Positions 42,936 to 52,688 of a stretch of 64,000 nt of DNA are shown here, piece after piece. The stretch is from Sphingobacteriales bacterium. GTDB lineage: Bacteria > Bacteroidota > Bacteroidia > Sphingobacteriales > Sphingobacteriaceae. Position 1 is the stretch's first letter. The number at the start of each line of letters is the position of its first letter. The translations under genes were made by a program, and so were the position numbers. The stretch spans positions 62,001-126,000 of the forward strand of contig JANXOD010000002.1 of assembly GCA_025353765.1 (NCBI GenBank), in the 5' to 3' direction. The notes beneath the pieces were generated by a model. It saw only the letters and a program-made list of their open reading frames with translations, was not told the origin of the DNA and searched no databases.

Positions 42936-44252
42936 TTAATAACGGTAACTATCCGGTTTAAATGGACCTTGAGGGGTTACGCCAATATATTCTGCCTGGT
43001 AATCATCTAATACATCTAACTCTACGCCAATTTTAGCAAGATGTAAACGTGCCACTTTTTCGTCAAGATGCTTTGGGAGGGTGTATACTTTATTTTCGTA
43101 TTTATCGGTATTAGTCCAAAGTTCTAATTGCGCTAATGTTTGGTTAGTAAATGAGTTAGACATTACAAAAGATGGATGGCCCGTTGCACAACCTAGATTT
43201 ACTAAACGGCCTTCTGCTAAAACGATTACATCCTTTCCATCAATCGTATATTTATCAACCTGTGGTTTGATCTCGACTTTGGTATTTCCATAGTTTTCAT
43301 TTAACCAGGCCATGTCAATTTCGTTATCAAAGTGGCCGATGTTGCAAACAATCGCTTTATCTTTCAATGATTTGAAATGCTCGGGACGAACAATGTTGCA
43401 GTTACCTGTTGCAGTTACTACGATATCGGCTTCTTTGACAGCAGTAGAAAATTTCTTTACTTCAAAACCTTCCATTGCAGCTTGTAAAGCGCAGATCGGG
43501 TCAATTTCAGTAACAATTACGCGTACACCAGCATTACGCAATGAATCTGCAGAACCTTTACCCACATCTCCATAACCGGCAACAACGCCTACTTTACCAG
43601 CCATCATTACATCTGTAGCTCTGCGTATGGCATCTACTAATGATTCCCGACAACCGTATTTATTGTCAAATTTAGATTTAGTAACCGAGTCGTTTACATT
43701 GATTGCAGGAATATGTAATGTTCCGTTTTTCATGCGTTCATATAAACGGTGAACACCGGTAGTAGTTTCTTCCGATAAACCTTTAATTGCAGCAATTAGT
43801 TCAGGATATTTATCAAATACCATGTTTGTTAAATCACCACCGTCATCTAAAATTAGATTTAATGGTTTACGCTCTGGCCCAAAATGCAGAGTTTGTTCAA
43901 TGCACCAATCAAAATCCTCCTCATTTAAACCTTTCCAGGCATATACCTGAATACCAGCAGCAGCAATAGCCGCAGCAGCATGATCTTGGGTTGAGAAAAT
44001 ATTACATGATGACCAGGTTACTTCTGCTCCTAATTCAACAAGTGTTTCAATTAATACGGCAGTTTGGATGGTCATGTGCAAACACCCTGCAATGCGAGCT
44101 CCGTTTAGTGGTTTTGAAGCACCAAATTCTTTTCGAAGCGACATTAAACCGGGCATTTCTGCTTCGGCTAATCCAATTTCTTTACGGCCCCATTCTGCTA
44201 ATGAGATGTCCTTAACTTTGTAAGGAACATAAGTTGTCTCTACTGATGACAT
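42936..44252 (-). CDS. ahcY: S-adenosylhomocysteine hydrolase
   Basis: A 438-residue NAD-dependent enzyme that splits S-adenosylhomocysteine to adenosine and homocysteine in the activated methyl cycle. Visible motifs are the NAD-binding [37 protein letters not shown] (substrate Lys and Asp), and the C-terminal PFKPDSYRY with the essential Lys and Tyr. It is monocistronic with a terminator at 42875-42914. The upstream region is 304 bp, shared with a divergent bacilliredoxin gene; I see no recognisable riboswitch in it. Confidence 0.97.
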   Translation of the reverse strand: MSSVETTYVPYKVKDISLAEWGRKEIGLAEAEMPGLMSLRKEFGASKPLNGARIAGCLHMTIQTAVLIETLVELGAEVTWSSCNIFSTQDHAAAAIAAAGIQVYAWKGLNEEDFDWCIEQTLHFGPERKPLNLILDDGGDLTNMVFDKYPELIAAIKGLSEETTTGVHRLYERMKNGTLHIPAINVNDSVTKSKFDNKYGCRESLVDAIRRATDVMMAGKVGVVAGYGDVGKGSADSLRNAGVRVIVTEIDPICALQAAMEGFEVKKFSTAVKEADIVVTATGNCNIVRPEHFKSLKDKAIVCNIGHFDNEIDMAWLNENYGNTKVEIKPQVDKYTIDGKDVIVLAEGRLVNLGCATGHPSFVMSNSFTNQTLAQLELWTNTDKYENKVYTLPKHLDEKVARLHLAKIGVELDVLDDYQAEYIGVTPQGPFKPDSYRY

Positions 44253-44556
44253 AGTTCTTTGATTTAAAATGAGCTGTAAAATTAAGTCATTACCTTGTGA
44301 ATTTCAAACTTTTATAGGTTATCTAGTAACCACGATGAGTTAGTTTAAGGAATGAAGGGTTTTGAGCAATAAAATGGGTATTCATAAAACTTTACTTTAA
44401 AACTTATGACATTTAAATGCCCTGAAATTTGGAAGCATAATATTAATGTTCAGTAATTTAAACGTAAAAACGACAGGTTATTACCATTTGCTCTTCGCCT
44501 TTTGATTAACTTTGACATTCGAAAATGTAAATTATCAATTGTAAAATATAATAAAG
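44253..44556. other. Divergent promoter region between ahcY and bacilliredoxin gene
   Basis: 304 bp without a coding frame. A promoter for the rightward gene is visible at 44487-44514. On the ahcY side only a weak TAAAAGTTTG match is seen, and I find no hairpin typical of an SAH or SAM riboswitch. The rest shows nothing I can identify. Confidence 0.45.
44487..44514 (+). promoter_or_regulatory. Promoter of bacilliredoxin gene: TTTG-N16-TAACTTTG
   Basis: TTTG (44487-44490) and TAACTTTG (44507-44514) match the -33 and -7 elements of Bacteroidota promoters, though the 16-bp spacing is slightly short. The predicted start is near 44521, leaving a leader of about 35 nt before ATG 44557. Confidence 0.5.
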
Positions 44557-44967
44557 ATGTATCCAGAATATTTAGTTGCACCCATGCGTCAGGATTTAAC
44601 CAATGCAGGGTTTCAGGATTTAAAAACAGCAGAAGAGGTAGAACAGGCTATTAAAGGTGAAGGAACTGTGCTTGTAATGGTTAATTCGGTATGTGGTTGT
44701 GCAGCAGCAAACGCACGTCCGGCAGCTAAAATAGCTACTCAACAAGAGAAACGCCCCGATAAATTTGTAACCGTTTTTGCAGGTATGGAAAAAGAAGCAG
44801 TCGATAAAGCACGTGCTTATATGTTGCCTTATCCTCCATCATCTCCAGCCATCGCATTATTTAAAGAAGGAAAATTAGTCCACATAATTGAACGCCACCA
44901 AATTGAAGGCCGTCCGGCACAAATGATTGCTGATAATTTGATACAGGCATTTGAACAATATTGTTAG
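44557..44967 (+). CDS. BrxA/BrxB family bacilliredoxin
   Basis: A 136-residue thioredoxin-fold disulfide reductase that removes bacillithiol from protein cysteines. The family active site is MVNSVCGCAAANARPA with Cys46 and Cys48 (CGC), and the family helix AMEKEAVDKARAY-type segment follows. A C-terminal Cys (QYC) is present at 136. The gene implies that the organism makes bacillithiol, which is known in Bacteroidota, though no bsh genes are in the window. It is alone and ends at the terminator 44989-45016. Confidence 0.92.
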   Translation: MYPEYLVAPMRQDLTNAGFQDLKTAEEVEQAIKGEGTVLVMVNSVCGCAAANARPAAKIATQQEKRPDKFVTVFAGMEKEAVDKARAYMLPYPPSSPAIALFKEGKLVHIIERHQIEGRPAQMIADNLIQAFEQYC

Positions 44968-44988
44968 GTATTAAACAAATATAATCTT

Positions 44989-45016
44989 AAACATCCGGCC
45001 ATGGCTGGATGTTTTT
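44989..45016 (+). terminator. Intrinsic terminator after bacilliredoxin gene
   Basis: AAACATCC (44989-44996) pairs with GGATGTTT (45007-45014), with an inner GCC/GGC pair around AT and a T-run after. It lies 22 bp past the stop. Confidence 0.8.
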
Positions 45017-45086
45017 GTTTTAAACAATTTGCAAAGAAATTGTAGCTTAGCTTTTGGAAATACTTAACCAAATAACAGTAACTATT

Positions 45087-47603
45087 ATGAAAAGAATAAA
45101 GATTGTCAGGCTTTTTGCAGCTGCAATAATTAGTTGTTTGATGATTAATCATTCATTTGCGCAACAAAGTATAGTTCAAGATCCAGCGATGAATATTTAT
45201 CGTGAAACTGCGCCTAAAATTAATGATTTGGTGCATACCAAACTGGATGTCCGATTTGATTATGCCAAACAGTTTATGTATGGTAAAGCATGGATTACTT
45301 TAAAACCTCATGCTTATGCAACAGATTCATTAAGGCTAGATGCTAAGGGAATGGATATTAAGAATGTATTTCTTGTTAGCAATGGGAAAAATCAGCCTTT
45401 GAAATATTTTTATGATAGCCTGCAACTTCGTATTAACCTGGATAAAAGTTATCAACCTAATCAGGAATATGTGGTTTATATAGATTACACAGCAAAACCA
45501 AATCAATTGAAAACCCAGGGAAGTGCAGCTATTTCTGATGCGAAGGGATTGTATTTTATTAACCCGGATAGTGCTGTGAAAGGTAAACCGGTTCAGATAT
45601 GGACACAAGGTGAGACAGAAGCCTCTTCAGCGTGGTTTCCAACTATTGATAAATCCAACCAAAAAACAACTTCCGAAATAAGTATGACTGTTCCGTCGAA
45701 ATACGTGACTTTATCTAATGGTAAGTTAGTTTCCCAAAAGCCTAATGGAAATGGTACCAGAACAGATACCTGGAAAATGGATCTGCCTCATGCTCCATAT
45801 TTATTCATGATGGCTGTAGGAGATTTCAAAATTTATAAGGATAAATGGAAAGATAAAGAGGTTAATTATTACCTGGAGCCCGCTTATGCCCCTTATGCGA
45901 AACAAATTTTTGGGAATACCCCGGAAATGATTGATTTCTATTCCAGAAAGCTAGGTGTAGATTTTCCATGGAATAAGTATTCTCAAATTGTTGTGCGTGA
46001 TTATGTAAGCGGAGCCATGGAAAATACAACTGCTACATTGCATGGAGAATTTGTTCAGCAAACTCCCAGAGAATTACTTGATGCAAGCAACGGAGAAGAT
46101 GTAATAGCCCATGAGCTTTTTCACCAATGGTTTGGTGATTATGTTACCGCAGAAAGCTGGAGCAATATAACGGTTAACGAGTCTTTTGCAGATTTTAGTG
46201 AAACATTATGGAATGAGTATAAATATGGTAAAGATGCAGGTGACCGCATAAGTTATAATGCTATGCAGAATTATTTAAACTCTCCAAAAGATGAAAAAAA
46301 GAATCTTGTCCGGTTTCATTATAATGATAAAGAGGATGTATTTGACCTGGTTAGTTATCAAAAAGGCGGACGTATTTTAAACATGATGAGAAGTTATCTT
46401 GGGGAAGATGTATTTTTTAAAGGGTTGAACATTTATCTGAAGCAAAATGCTTTTAAAACCGGTGAATCACATCAGTTGCGTTTAGCCATGGAAGAAGCCA
46501 GTGGAAAAGATATGAATTGGTTTTTTAATCAGTGGTATTTCCGTAGCGGGCATCCATACTTAAAAATTGATTATAAATGGGATGAAACTAAAAAGACAGA
46601 GACCGTGTACTTAAATCAAACTCAAGACGGAGATGCCTTTATCCTTCCAATTTCTATTGATTATTATGCAGGCGGTAAAATGCAGCGCCAGGATGTATGG
46701 ATGAAAAGTAAAACAGATTCATTTACTTATGTTTTACCTGTTAAACCAGATCTGGTAAATGTAGATTCTAAAAAAATATTGTTGGCTAAAAAGGCTGATA
46801 GTAAATCATTAAACGAGTATGTTTTTCAATATTTTAATGCGCCTTTATTTGTAGATCGTACAGAAGCAATTACAGCTGCTATGGCTAAACAGGATGATGT
46901 CGGTGCACAAAAAGTACTCATAGCTGCCTGTAATGATAAATTTTTCCGTTTGCAGATTAAAGCAATTGCGGCATTAAATATGGAAAATGAAGCTATAAAG
47001 AAGGCTGCAACACCTGTATTAAAAGAATTAGTAAAAAGCAGTAAATATACTTTAGTTCAGGCAGCTGCAATAACTGCATTAGCTAAAATGAAGGATGCAG
47101 GTAACTTGGCTTTGTTTAACCAGGCTTTAAAAAGTCAATCTTATAGCGTTCAGGGTGCAGCATTAATGGGTATTTCAGATCTTGATCCTAAAAATGCATT
47201 AGTTCTGGCTAAATCCTTTGAAAAAGGTAGCAAAGGGGCGTTAAATCAGGCTATTGGTGCAATATATGGTAAATTAGGTGGTGCAGATCAACTTCCATAT
47301 GTAAGTAATAAATTTGATAACGGTACTCCCAATGAAAAATTTGGCATGATTGCAGGATATATCAATCTCTTAGCAAATGTGAATGATACTGATCTTTTTA
47401 AATCCAATTTTCAAAAAATAATAGCTTTTATTGATCAGTATAAACAGTATGGAGTGGGACAGCAACTACTCCCTTTATTGAGTAAATTGAGTAATCAGAA
47501 AAAGGAAAAAATTAAAGATGCAAACAGTGAACTTAAAGCTCAATTAACTGCTCAGGCGGAAGTAGTGGATAAAGCCATTGAGGAAATTAAAGGCGGCAAA
47601 TAG
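45087..47603 (+). CDS. M1 family aminopeptidase, exported
   Basis: A zinc aminopeptidase of 838 residues. The open frame starts at a TTG at 45054, but ATG 45087 (MKRIKIVRLFAAAIISCLMI, ending SFAQ) gives a proper signal peptide, so export is likely. The exopeptidase motif GAMEN lies in SGAMENTTATL and the zinc site in IAHELFHQWFGDY, with the third ligand Glu in NESFADF (HExxH-x18-E). The C-terminal 270 residues are an alpha-helical HEAT-like region (ERAP1-C type), with repeated KALAKMKDAG-like helices. It ends with a terminator at 47622-47655. Confidence 0.93.
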   Translation: MKRIKIVRLFAAAIISCLMINHSFAQQSIVQDPAMNIYRETAPKINDLVHTKLDVRFDYAKQFMYGKAWITLKPHAYATDSLRLDAKGMDIKNVFLVSNGKNQPLKYFYDSLQLRINLDKSYQPNQEYVVYIDYTAKPNQLKTQGSAAISDAKGLYFINPDSAVKGKPVQIWTQGETEASSAWFPTIDKSNQKTTSEISMTVPSKYVTLSNGKLVSQKPNGNGTRTDTWKMDLPHAPYLFMMAVGDFKIYKDKWKDKEVNYYLEPAYAPYAKQIFGNTPEMIDFYSRKLGVDFPWNKYSQIVVRDYVSGAMENTTATLHGEFVQQTPRELLDASNGEDVIAHELFHQWFGDYVTAESWSNITVNESFADFSETLWNEYKYGKDAGDRISYNAMQNYLNSPKDEKKNLVRFHYNDKEDVFDLVSYQKGGRILNMMRSYLGEDVFFKGLNIYLKQNAFKTGESHQLRLAMEEASGKDMNWFFNQWYFRSGHPYLKIDYKWDETKKTETVYLNQTQDGDAFILPISIDYYAGGKMQRQDVWMKSKTDSFTYVLPVKPDLVNVDSKKILLAKKADSKSLNEYVFQYFNAPLFVDRTEAITAAMAKQDDVGAQKVLIAACNDKFFRLQIKAIAALNMENEAIKKAATPVLKELVKSSKYTLVQAAAITALAKMKDAGNLALFNQALKSQSYSVQGAALMGISDLDPKNALVLAKSFEKGSKGALNQAIGAIYGKLGGADQLPYVSNKFDNGTPNEKFGMIAGYINLLANVNDTDLFKSNFQKIIAFIDQYKQYGVGQQLLPLLSKLSNQKKEKIKDANSELKAQLTAQAEVVDKAIEEIKGGK

Positions 47604-47621
47604 ATAAAAATTAAAATGATC

Positions 47622-47655
47622 AAGCGAGGTTTCCATTGGAAACTTTGCTTTTTTT
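47622..47655 (+). terminator. Intrinsic terminator after M1 aminopeptidase
   Basis: AAGCGAGGTTTCC (47622-47634) pairs with GGAAACTTTGCTT (47638-47650), with two G-T wobbles, followed by a T-run. It lies 18 bp past the stop. Confidence 0.8.
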
Positions 47656-47656
47656 G

Positions 47657-48448
47657 CTAAAAATCTTTATTGAGAAGCTTCTCTAACTCTGCAAAACTCA
47701 CATTCATTTTTACGCGGCCTTGTTTAGCGTAGGATATTTCCCCTGTTTCTTCCGAGACAATTACAGCAACAGCATCACTCATTTCAGAAATGCCAATTCC
47801 GGCCCGATGTCGTAAGCCAAATTGTGGAGGTAATTTGTCATTTTCTGTTAAGGGAAGAATACTGCTAGCGCATTTAATCCGATTTTCTGCAATAATTACA
47901 GCGCCATCATGCAGTGGACTATGTTTTTGAAATATACTTTCAAGTAAACGCTTAGATATTTTAGACTCAATTATCTCGCCGCTATTTTGATAAAATTGCT
48001 CCTCATAATATTTGGCAAACACAATGAGCGCTCCAGTTTTGCTTTTTTGCATGCTCTTACAGGCATCTATAATGGGCTTAATACGAGTTAAATTATTCTT
48101 TTCAATATCTTTACTACCGAACACAAATGACCACCATGCTTTATTTTTTTGCAAGGATGCATTTCTTCCGATAAGCAATAGAAAACGCCGTATCTCCTGT
48201 TGAAAAACAATAATCAAAGCTATAAATCCAACACTTACAAAATCACCCAATATTTCGGTTAATAGACGCATGTGGGCTTGTTTGACAATTAAATAAACCA
48301 CATAAATGATTACTAATCCCAGTAAAATATTAAAAGCAATGGTTCCCCGAATGAGACTATAGATATAATAAATGATCATAGCCACCAATAAAATGTCTAT
48401 CACATCTAGGAAACGTAAGTTGAGGAAACTAAAGTCGAAGCCTTCCAT
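47657..48448 (-). CDS. cdaA: Diadenylate cyclase CdaA
   Basis: Makes cyclic di-AMP from two ATP. The 263 residues open with three membrane helices (IDILLVAMIIYYIYSL, FNILLGLVIIYVVYLIV, ILGDFVSVGFIALIIVF). The DAC domain follows with the DGA motif in HSPLHDGAVIIAENRI and the RHR motif in LRHRAGIGISE, both intact. It is therefore membrane-bound CdaA/DacA type, not DisA or CdaS. folP lies 64 bp upstream on the same strand, an adjacency common in Bacteroidota. The partner regulator CdaR is not visible. Confidence 0.95.
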   Translation of the reverse strand: MEGFDFSFLNLRFLDVIDILLVAMIIYYIYSLIRGTIAFNILLGLVIIYVVYLIVKQAHMRLLTEILGDFVSVGFIALIIVFQQEIRRFLLLIGRNASLQKNKAWWSFVFGSKDIEKNNLTRIKPIIDACKSMQKSKTGALIVFAKYYEEQFYQNSGEIIESKISKRLLESIFQKHSPLHDGAVIIAENRIKCASSILPLTENDKLPPQFGLRHRAGIGISEMSDAVAVIVSEETGEISYAKQGRVKMNVSFAELEKLLNKDF

Positions 48449-48512
48449 ATTAGGGAAAATTACAAATTTGATTCGGGATTATGTAATTGATTTGGCTTTC
48501 AGGCTTAGCATC

Positions 48513-49376
48513 TCATGCTCGTGACTTTATTTTTTCAACTATTCTCACAGCTTGCATAGCCTCTTTCACATCATGCACACGCAGTATATTTGCTCCTTTC
48601 ATGAGTGCAATTGTATTGGCAACCGTAGTTCCGTTTAATGCATTTTCGGCATCTGTATCTAATAATTTATAGATCATAGATTTACGTGAAATGCCTGCAA
48701 GAATTGGGTGGCCTAACATTTTTAACAGATCGAGTTTGGATAAAAGTTCATAACTATGTTCCGGGGTTTTGGCAAACCCGAAACCGGGATCAATGATCAT
48801 ATCTGTTAATCCCCAACTGATGAGTTTTTTAATTTTTCGAAGGAAATAATTGCAAACCTCGCCAAACAAGTCTTCATAACTTGCATATTGCGGCATAGTT
48901 TGCGGTGTTCCTTTCATGTGCATCAGTATGTATGGAACTTGTAATTGTGCTACGGTTTCAAACATTTTAGCGTCCATTTCTCCGGCAGAAATATCATTAA
49001 TCAAATGTGCACCTTCATGAATAGCTGCTTTTGCAACGTCAGACCGGAACGTATCAATGGAGAGCATGGCATTTGGGAATTCTTTCACTACAGCTTTTAC
49101 TACAGGAATTAACCGGTTTAACTCTTCTTCCTCAGAAATATGTTCTGCTTTTGGCCTGGAGGAATAAGCGCCGATATCAATAAAATGGGCACCTTCTGTT
49201 AAAAGTTGCTCTGTTTTTTTTAAGGCTTCATGGATAATATTATGCCTGCCTCCATCATAAAATGAATCGGGAGTGAGGTTTAAAATTCCCATTACTTTGG
49301 GTACAGATAGATCAACTAATTGTCCGCGAACATTTAATGTTAATTTTTGATGAAAAACTGTATTTTTATCCGTCAT
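48513..49376 (-). CDS. folP: Dihydropteroate synthase
   Basis: Condenses p-aminobenzoate with hydroxymethyldihydropterin diphosphate in folate synthesis, the target of sulfonamides. The 287 residues carry the full set of loop motifs: VMGILNLTPDSFYDGG, DIGAYSSRP, INDISAGEMD, MIIDPGFGFAKTPEHSYELL, AGISRKSMIYKLL and the closing ILRVHDVKEAMQAVR. It is probably co-transcribed with cdaA. The upstream region of about 50 bp is shared with the divergent DUF1599 gene. Confidence 0.96.
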   Translation of the reverse strand: MTDKNTVFHQKLTLNVRGQLVDLSVPKVMGILNLTPDSFYDGGRHNIIHEALKKTEQLLTEGAHFIDIGAYSSRPKAEHISEEEELNRLIPVVKAVVKEFPNAMLSIDTFRSDVAKAAIHEGAHLINDISAGEMDAKMFETVAQLQVPYILMHMKGTPQTMPQYASYEDLFGEVCNYFLRKIKKLISWGLTDMIIDPGFGFAKTPEHSYELLSKLDLLKMLGHPILAGISRKSMIYKLLDTDAENALNGTTVANTIALMKGANILRVHDVKEAMQAVRIVEKIKSRA

Positions 49377-49427
49377 TTAAGAGCAAAATACCACTAAATT
49401 CATTATTTAAACAAATAAAACAACATT

Positions 49428-49976
49428 TTGGCTAATAATACCACAGCGGAGTATGATGCAGTAATCAAGGTTTGTAAAGACCTCTTCCTAAAAAAAACCA
49501 ATGATTATGGAACTGCATGGCGTATTCTGAGGATATCGTCTATCACCGATCAGATTTTTATTAAAGCACAACGTATTCGTACGCTCGAAGAAAAGAAAAT
49601 TTCTAAAGTGGGAGAGAACATCACTTCCGAATATATCGGTATTGTAAATTACTGTATCATCGCTATGATGCAATTAGATTTGCAGGATGAGAAACGTACC
49701 GATCTTCCTATAGAAGAAATTGAAGTACTTTTTGATAAAAAAGTAAACGAAACCAAAGAATTAATGTTTGCTAAAAACCATGATTATGGTGAAGCTTGGC
49801 GTGATATGCGTATCAGTTCTTTAACCGATTTGATATTGATGAAACTGCTTCGCGTAAAGCAAATGGAAGATAATGAAGGCCAAACACTCGCATCAGAAGG
49901 TGTAAAAGCGAATTATCAGGATATGTTAAATTATTCGGTTTTTGCTTTAATTAAATTGAACGATCTAATCTCCTGA
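49428..49976 (+). CDS. DUF1599 protein with two tandem domains
   Basis: A 182-residue cytoplasmic protein. The start is TTG 49428 (translated MANNTTAEYDAVIK), with no in-frame ATG that keeps the domain. The chain is an internal duplication. KKTNDYGTAWRILRISSITDQI (first half) and KNHDYGEAWRDMRISSLTDLIL (second half) share a DYGxAWRxxRISSxTD block. Each half is followed by a Y-rich helix (EYIGIVNYCIIAMMQL and NYQDMLNYSVFALIKL). DUF1599 proteins have been connected with nucleotide modification, but no activity is established. The BT_3928-type gene follows by 5 bp. Confidence 0.87.
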   Translation: MANNTTAEYDAVIKVCKDLFLKKTNDYGTAWRILRISSITDQIFIKAQRIRTLEEKKISKVGENITSEYIGIVNYCIIAMMQLDLQDEKRTDLPIEEIEVLFDKKVNETKELMFAKNHDYGEAWRDMRISSLTDLILMKLLRVKQMEDNEGQTLASEGVKANYQDMLNYSVFALIKLNDLIS

Positions 49977-49981
49977 AGGGA

Positions 49982-51184
49982 ATGGAAATGGATACAATTA
50001 AAGAGGTAAAAACGAATCTTTCTTCGGGCAAGAAGAGTATTATCATAGTTGCAAGAATATTAGTTGGTTTACTTTTCATTTTTTCGGGTTTAATTAAAGC
50101 AAATGATCCGCTGGGATTTGCTTATAAATTGCAGGAGTATTTTGCGGTTTTTCACCTGAATTTCCTATTTGATTATGCTACCGCGATAGCTATTCTGCTT
50201 TGTACGCTAGAAATTGTTTTGGGAGCATTGCTATTACTCGGTTTTTGGGGACGTAAAGTTTCCTGGGGATTATTGCTGCTCATTATCTTTTTTACTTTTT
50301 TAACATTCTATTCCGCGGTTTTTAAAGTAGTCACTTCTTGCGGATGTTTCGGCGATGCCATACCATTAACACCATGGCAATCGTTCAGTAAGGATCTGGT
50401 TTTACTGGCCCTTATCGTCCTGATTTTTATTAATCGAAATACCATAAAACCTATAATTACCTCTCAAAAAAACCAAAAACTAGTCTTATTCATTCTGATT
50501 TTTCTTTCTTTAGGTTTTGGATTATACACGTATAATTTTTTACCCGTAATTGATTTTCTTCCTTATAAAATGGGGAGCAATATTCCTGAATCAATGGCAT
50601 TTCCACCGGGAGCAGCGCAGGATATTTACGAGATCACGTATCATCTTAAAAATAAAAAGACAGGCGAAACTAAGCAAATGACGGATAAAGAGTACCTCAA
50701 AACGGGGATATGGAAAGATAATAATTGGGAGATTGTTGGTGATCCGGAAAGTAAACTGATTAAAAAAGGATACGATGTAAAGATTAAAGATTTAAAAATT
50801 AACGATTCTCAGGGAACAGATTACACTAAAGAAATTATTGAAAACCCGTATTATAATTTAATTATTGTAGCCTACAATCTCGATAAAACAAATAAGCAAG
50901 CAATGGGAGATTTGAATGCCATTGCTATAAATGCTGCACAGGATTTTAATATTCGTACAGTTTTGCTCACCTCTAATTCTGCACAAGATGCCGAAGCTTT
51001 CAGTAAAGAAAATAAATTAGCGATGGAGATATTTTATGCAGACGAAGTTCCTTTAAAGAGCATGGTGAGATCTAATCCCGGAGTTCTGCTACTTAAAAAC
51101 GGTACGATTCTTAATAAATGGCATTATCATAACGTACCATCGTATAATGCACTTTCAAAATCTTATTTTGAAATTAATCCATAA
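49982..51184 (+). CDS. BT_3928-type DoxX/thioredoxin-fold membrane protein
   Basis: A 400-residue protein. The N-terminal DoxX/MauE-like domain has four helices (residues about 15-165), including IIIVARILVGLLFIFSGLIK, YATAIAILLCTLEIVLGALL and the family motif TSCGCFGDAIPL. A fifth helix (KLVLFILIFLSLGFGLYTY) follows. The C-terminal 170 residues look like a thioredoxin fold without a CxxC, so not a classic disulfide oxidase. It is part of a tightly packed run: DUF1599 stops 5 bp before it, and the next permease starts inside its stop codon (TAATG). Confidence 0.85.
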   Translation: MEMDTIKEVKTNLSSGKKSIIIVARILVGLLFIFSGLIKANDPLGFAYKLQEYFAVFHLNFLFDYATAIAILLCTLEIVLGALLLLGFWGRKVSWGLLLLIIFFTFLTFYSAVFKVVTSCGCFGDAIPLTPWQSFSKDLVLLALIVLIFINRNTIKPIITSQKNQKLVLFILIFLSLGFGLYTYNFLPVIDFLPYKMGSNIPESMAFPPGAAQDIYEITYHLKNKKTGETKQMTDKEYLKTGIWKDNNWEIVGDPESKLIKKGYDVKIKDLKINDSQGTDYTKEIIENPYYNLIIVAYNLDKTNKQAMGDLNAIAINAAQDFNIRTVLLTSNSAQDAEAFSKENKLAMEIFYADEVPLKSMVRSNPGVLLLKNGTILNKWHYHNVPSYNALSKSYFEINP

Positions 51185-52242
51185 TGCTGAAATACGCTAT
51201 TCGTAAAATATTATACGGATGGGCTGTTTTGGCAGGAATTATAGTAGTGGTTTTCTTTTTGTTTAATATCCTTCCCGGCGATCCGGCAAGAATGACACAA
51301 GGCCAGCGTTCTGATGTACAATCCTTAGAAGCGGTACGTAAAGAATTTGGTTTAGATAAGCCTATCCCGGTTCAATTCGCTTATTATATTAATGATCTTT
51401 CGCCTCTATCAATTCACGAAGGTGACTCTATAACCCAGGCGAAATATCGTTATCTGAAGCTTTTCCCAGTGAGTAAAGAAAAGTATTTAGTTCTTAAAAA
51501 ACCGTATTTACGTCGTTCATATCAAACCCGGCGAGATGTGAGCAGTATATTAGCAGAAACGATTCCAAACACTTTTATCCTGGCCATAAGCGCCATAATA
51601 TTTGCCACTTTAATAGGGATTTTTTTAGGTGTTGTTTCTGCTGTAAATCAAGATACCTGGATTGATCGTTCGGCTAATGCATTTGCAATTTTGGGTATTT
51701 CGGCACCTTCATTCTTCGCAGGAATTATTATTGCATGGTTTTTTGGTTTTATTTTGGGAGATTATACAGGTTTAAATATGTCGGGCAGTTTATATAATTA
51801 CGATCCTTTTAGGGGCGAAGTGATCACCTGGAAAAACCTGGTTTTGCCTATGATTACCTTAGGTTTACGACCTTTAGCCATTATTGTGCAGCTTACACGA
51901 AGTGCCATGCTGGATGTATTAAGTCAGGATTATATTCGTACAGCCCGGGCAAAAGGATTAAGTGAGCGACGAATTATTTATAAGCACGCCTTAAAAAATG
52001 CTTTAAATCCAGTTATAACTGCAATTTCCGGTTGGTTTGCCTCTCTTCTTGCCGGATCATTTTTTGTAGAATATATTTTTGGTTATAATGGTTTAGGTAA
52101 AGCTACAGTAGATGCGTTAGAGCTTTCAGATTTTCCGGTAGTAATGGGATCTATTCTTTTTGTAGCCTTTATTTTTGTGATCATTAATATTCTGGTTGAT
52201 ATTAGCTATGCTTTTATTGATCCGAGAGTTAAATTAACTTAA
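51184..52242 (+). CDS. Peptide-type ABC transporter permease (DppB/OppB family)
   Basis: A 352-residue membrane permease of the DppB family, normally one of two permeases in a dipeptide or oligopeptide importer. It starts in the previous stop (TAATG). Six helices are predicted. The EAA loop lies in RTARAKGLSERRIIYKHALKN, and the N-terminal IVVVFFLFNILPGDPARM is the family signature. A roughly 60-residue periplasmic insertion after residue 60 is longer than in E. coli DppB. No ATPase, DppC-like partner or binding protein is adjacent, so partners must be elsewhere. Confidence 0.88.
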   Translation: MLKYAIRKILYGWAVLAGIIVVVFFLFNILPGDPARMTQGQRSDVQSLEAVRKEFGLDKPIPVQFAYYINDLSPLSIHEGDSITQAKYRYLKLFPVSKEKYLVLKKPYLRRSYQTRRDVSSILAETIPNTFILAISAIIFATLIGIFLGVVSAVNQDTWIDRSANAFAILGISAPSFFAGIIIAWFFGFILGDYTGLNMSGSLYNYDPFRGEVITWKNLVLPMITLGLRPLAIIVQLTRSAMLDVLSQDYIRTARAKGLSERRIIYKHALKNALNPVITAISGWFASLLAGSFFVEYIFGYNGLGKATVDALELSDFPVVMGSILFVAFIFVIINILVDISYAFIDPRVKLT

Positions 52243-52244
52243 TT

Positions 52245-52688
52245 ATGTTAGCTGATATTATAAAATATACACAAGTTGCAGATGAGCGTATTATAAATGT
52301 GTTCATGAAGTCAACTGTTTCTATCCCGGAAGCGGAAAAGTTATTTAGTCATATACTAACGACACAACACGCTTGGATGAAACGTATTCAAAATCAACCT
52401 GCTGATTTTGGTATTTGGGATATTCATCCGGTAGAAAAATTTGAAAGTATTCATCATCAAAATTTTGTATTAATTAAGGAAGTGTTTGAATCAACGCCTC
52501 TTAACCAGGACGTTACTTATATTAATTCTAAAGGAGATGAGTACACGAGTAAAGTGAAGGATATTATCTTTCACGTGCTCAATCATTCTACCTATCATCG
52601 GGCTCAAGTTGCATCTATTTTTAAACAAAACGGATTAATTCCACCTGTTACAGATTATATTATGCTTAAACGGGATTATTTTTTATGA
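52245..52688 (+). CDS. DinB family protein
   Basis: A 147-residue four-helix protein of the DinB/DfsB-like superfamily, metal-dependent enzymes that include thiol transferases. Metal ligand candidates are His in TTQHAWMKRI near residue 41 and the pair in VLNHSTYHRAQV near 123-127, giving the H-x3-H pattern. It starts 2 bp after the permease stop and overlaps aroK by 4 bp (ATGA), so it belongs to this rightward operon. The substrate cannot be inferred. Confidence 0.87.
   Translation: MLADIIKYTQVADERIINVFMKSTVSIPEAEKLFSHILTTQHAWMKRIQNQPADFGIWDIHPVEKFESIHHQNFVLIKEVFESTPLNQDVTYINSKGDEYTSKVKDIIFHVLNHSTYHRAQVASIFKQNGLIPPVTDYIMLKRDYFL

Noticed and set aside
44253-44556. SAH or SAM riboswitch upstream of ahcY
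   Set aside because: No conserved stem or pseudoknot pattern is visible in the leader.
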